Source: Planctomycetota bacterium (GTDB taxonomy: Bacteria > Planctomycetota > Phycisphaerae > UBA1845). Taken from it: 17,188 bases of DNA. The stretch is from NCBI GenBank assembly GCA_024278775.1, contig JAJRSP010000203.1, forward strand, positions 1-17,188, read 5' to 3'. Under the pieces are notes generated by a model. That model did no database searches and was not told where the DNA came from. It was given only the letters and a program-made list of their open reading frames with translations. Shown piece by piece: positions 16,614 through 17,188 of this stretch; within the stretch, counting starts at the first letter, position 1, and every line of letters starts with the position of its first letter. The translations under genes and the position numbers were made by a program.

Positions 16614-17018
16614 TCAATACTTGTTTCTTTGGGTTGTTTTGACGATCGATGCTAAAATGCGTGTCAGTTCGTCTGCCTCCTGAATAGCCTGATCGACATC
16701 AATACCGCCGACAAGATCGACGGCGCGACACAACTCCAGCCAATACTGCGTCTCAGCAGCCTCCTTTCGGGCGATGCTGCATTTGTGGGAAAAATCCGCT
16801 TCAGACGGCGCTTGGTCAGCCTCACGCACATTCGCTCCGATCGACGTACCACTCCGCAAAACCTGCTTCGCAAAAACCCATCCCTTGGCATCATTGGGCA
16901 GCCGATCAACAATCCGAACAATCTGGATGGCGAACTGAAAAGTCCGCTCCAACAAATCACCCTGGAACCGCCCCAACGCACACCCCCCGTCAACCCATCC
17001 ACATTCGTAAATGCCCAC
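16614..17018 (-). CDS. four-helix bundle protein (23S rRNA intervening-sequence protein family)
   Basis: This is a small helical protein (up to 134 aa) of the family first noticed in intervening sequences of 23S rRNA (historically 'S23', TIGR02436/PF05635), relatives of which include the Avd accessory protein of diversity-generating retroelements. The recognisable part runs from GDLLERTFQFAIQIV (about 20-34) through LRSGTSIGANVREADQAPSEADF and ARKEAAETQYWLELC to ASIVKTTQR. The start is unsure: the frame opens with GTG at 17018 without a ribosome binding site; a TTG at 16976 after a G-rich run fits the family length better. An ATG at 17002 is in another frame. The function is unknown; homologues form pentamers and may bind nucleic acid. 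The gene is bracketed by inverted copies of a 34-bp repeat. Confidence 0.88.
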   Translation of the reverse strand: MGIYECGWVDGGCALGRFQGDLLERTFQFAIQIVRIVDRLPNDAKGWVFAKQVLRSGTSIGANVREADQAPSEADFSHKCSIARKEAAETQYWLELCRAVDLVGGIDVDQAIQEADELTRILASIVKTTQRNKY

Positions 17019-17024
17019 TTACCG

Positions 17025-17050
17025 TTTTCGACTGCCGTCTTTCTTTTTTT
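17025..17050 (+). repeat. degenerate first unit of the 34-bp repeat array
   Basis: TTTTCGACTGCCGTCTTTC followed by T residues keeps the start of the unit (TTTTCGACTG) and the pyrimidine-rich end but has lost the centre. It marks the inner border of the array next to the four-helix-bundle gene. Confidence 0.6.
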
Positions 17051-17188
17051 TCGACTGTCGAATTTCGACTTTCTGCTTTCCTTTTCGACTGTCGAATTTC
17101 GACTTTCTGCTTTCCTTTTCGACTGTCGAATTTCGACTTTCTGCTTTCCTTTTCGACTGTCGAATTTCGACTTTCTGCTTTCCTTTTC
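17051..17188 (+). repeat. 34-bp direct tandem repeat array (4 identical units, continues past window)
   Basis: Units begin at 17051, 17085, 17119 and 17153, with a fifth starting at 17187. All four complete units are identical. Each contains two overlapping near-palindromes, TCGAC-T-GTCGA and GTCGAA-T-TTCGAC, followed by the pyrimidine-rich TTTCTGCTTTCCTTTT. Units abut directly without spacers. The total copy number cannot be known from this window. Confidence 0.97.

Noticed and set aside
16664..17002. 112-aa minus-strand ORF with an ATG start overlapping the four-helix-bundle gene
   Set aside because: It is in a different frame and its product has no family similarity. Only its ATG is of interest, as a possible original start before a frameshift.
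16614..17018. Intervening sequence inside a 23S rRNA gene
   Set aside because: The protein family name suggests it, but this gene lies in a protein operon more than 16 kb from the 23S fragment. No rRNA sequence flanks it.
17051..17188. CRISPR array
   Set aside because: The 34-bp units follow each other directly with no unique spacers, and no cas gene is present.
16531..17188. Diversity-generating retroelement based on the Avd-like protein
   Set aside because: There is no reverse transcriptase and no template/variable repeat pair with adenine-specific differences in the window.

Overview
The window looks like a high-GC chromosomal segment from a member of the Planctomycetota or a close PVC relative. 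This is an inference from three things: a 23S rRNA gene with no 5S gene behind it, a planctomycete-style order of aerotolerance (Bat) genes, and a REP-type palindrome cluster with a GTGTGGCAC core of the kind scattered through planctomycete genomes. No species can be named from the sequence alone.

Layout from left to right. Positions 1-534 hold the 3' end of a 23S rRNA gene (+), followed by a stem-loop and a strong intrinsic terminator. A separate tRNA-Ser(GCU) gene (774-864, +) has its own candidate promoter and terminator. dnaE, the replicative polymerase alpha subunit, and nadE, glutamine-dependent NAD synthetase, both lie on the minus strand. copA, a Cu(+)-exporting P1B ATPase, is divergent from nadE on the plus strand. 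copA converges on a seven-gene minus-strand operon, and three REP-like palindromes lie between them.

The operon reads right to left: DUF58 protein, a membrane-anchored lipoprotein, BatA (VWA), BatB (VWA), BatC (TPR with a Gln/Asp/Glu-rich tail), BatD and BatE (TPR plus SH3-like). Nearly all junctions overlap by 1-4 nt, so the proteins are probably made in a coupled way and act together at the inner membrane and in the periplasm. The one exception is the batA-batB gap. There a possible RNA stem pairs the batA stop region with the batB ribosome binding site.

The most unusual part is the right end. A small four-helix-bundle (23S rRNA intervening-sequence protein family) gene sits immediately upstream of the DUF58 gene, where a moxR ATPase gene would be expected. 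On its 5' side is an array of at least four perfect 34-bp tandem repeats that runs off the window. On its 3' side is one diverged copy of the same unit in inverted orientation, ending 3 nt from the DUF58 start codon. This looks like a small repeat-bracketed cassette that has entered, or travels with, the head of the Bat operon. It is the best candidate here for something not well described.
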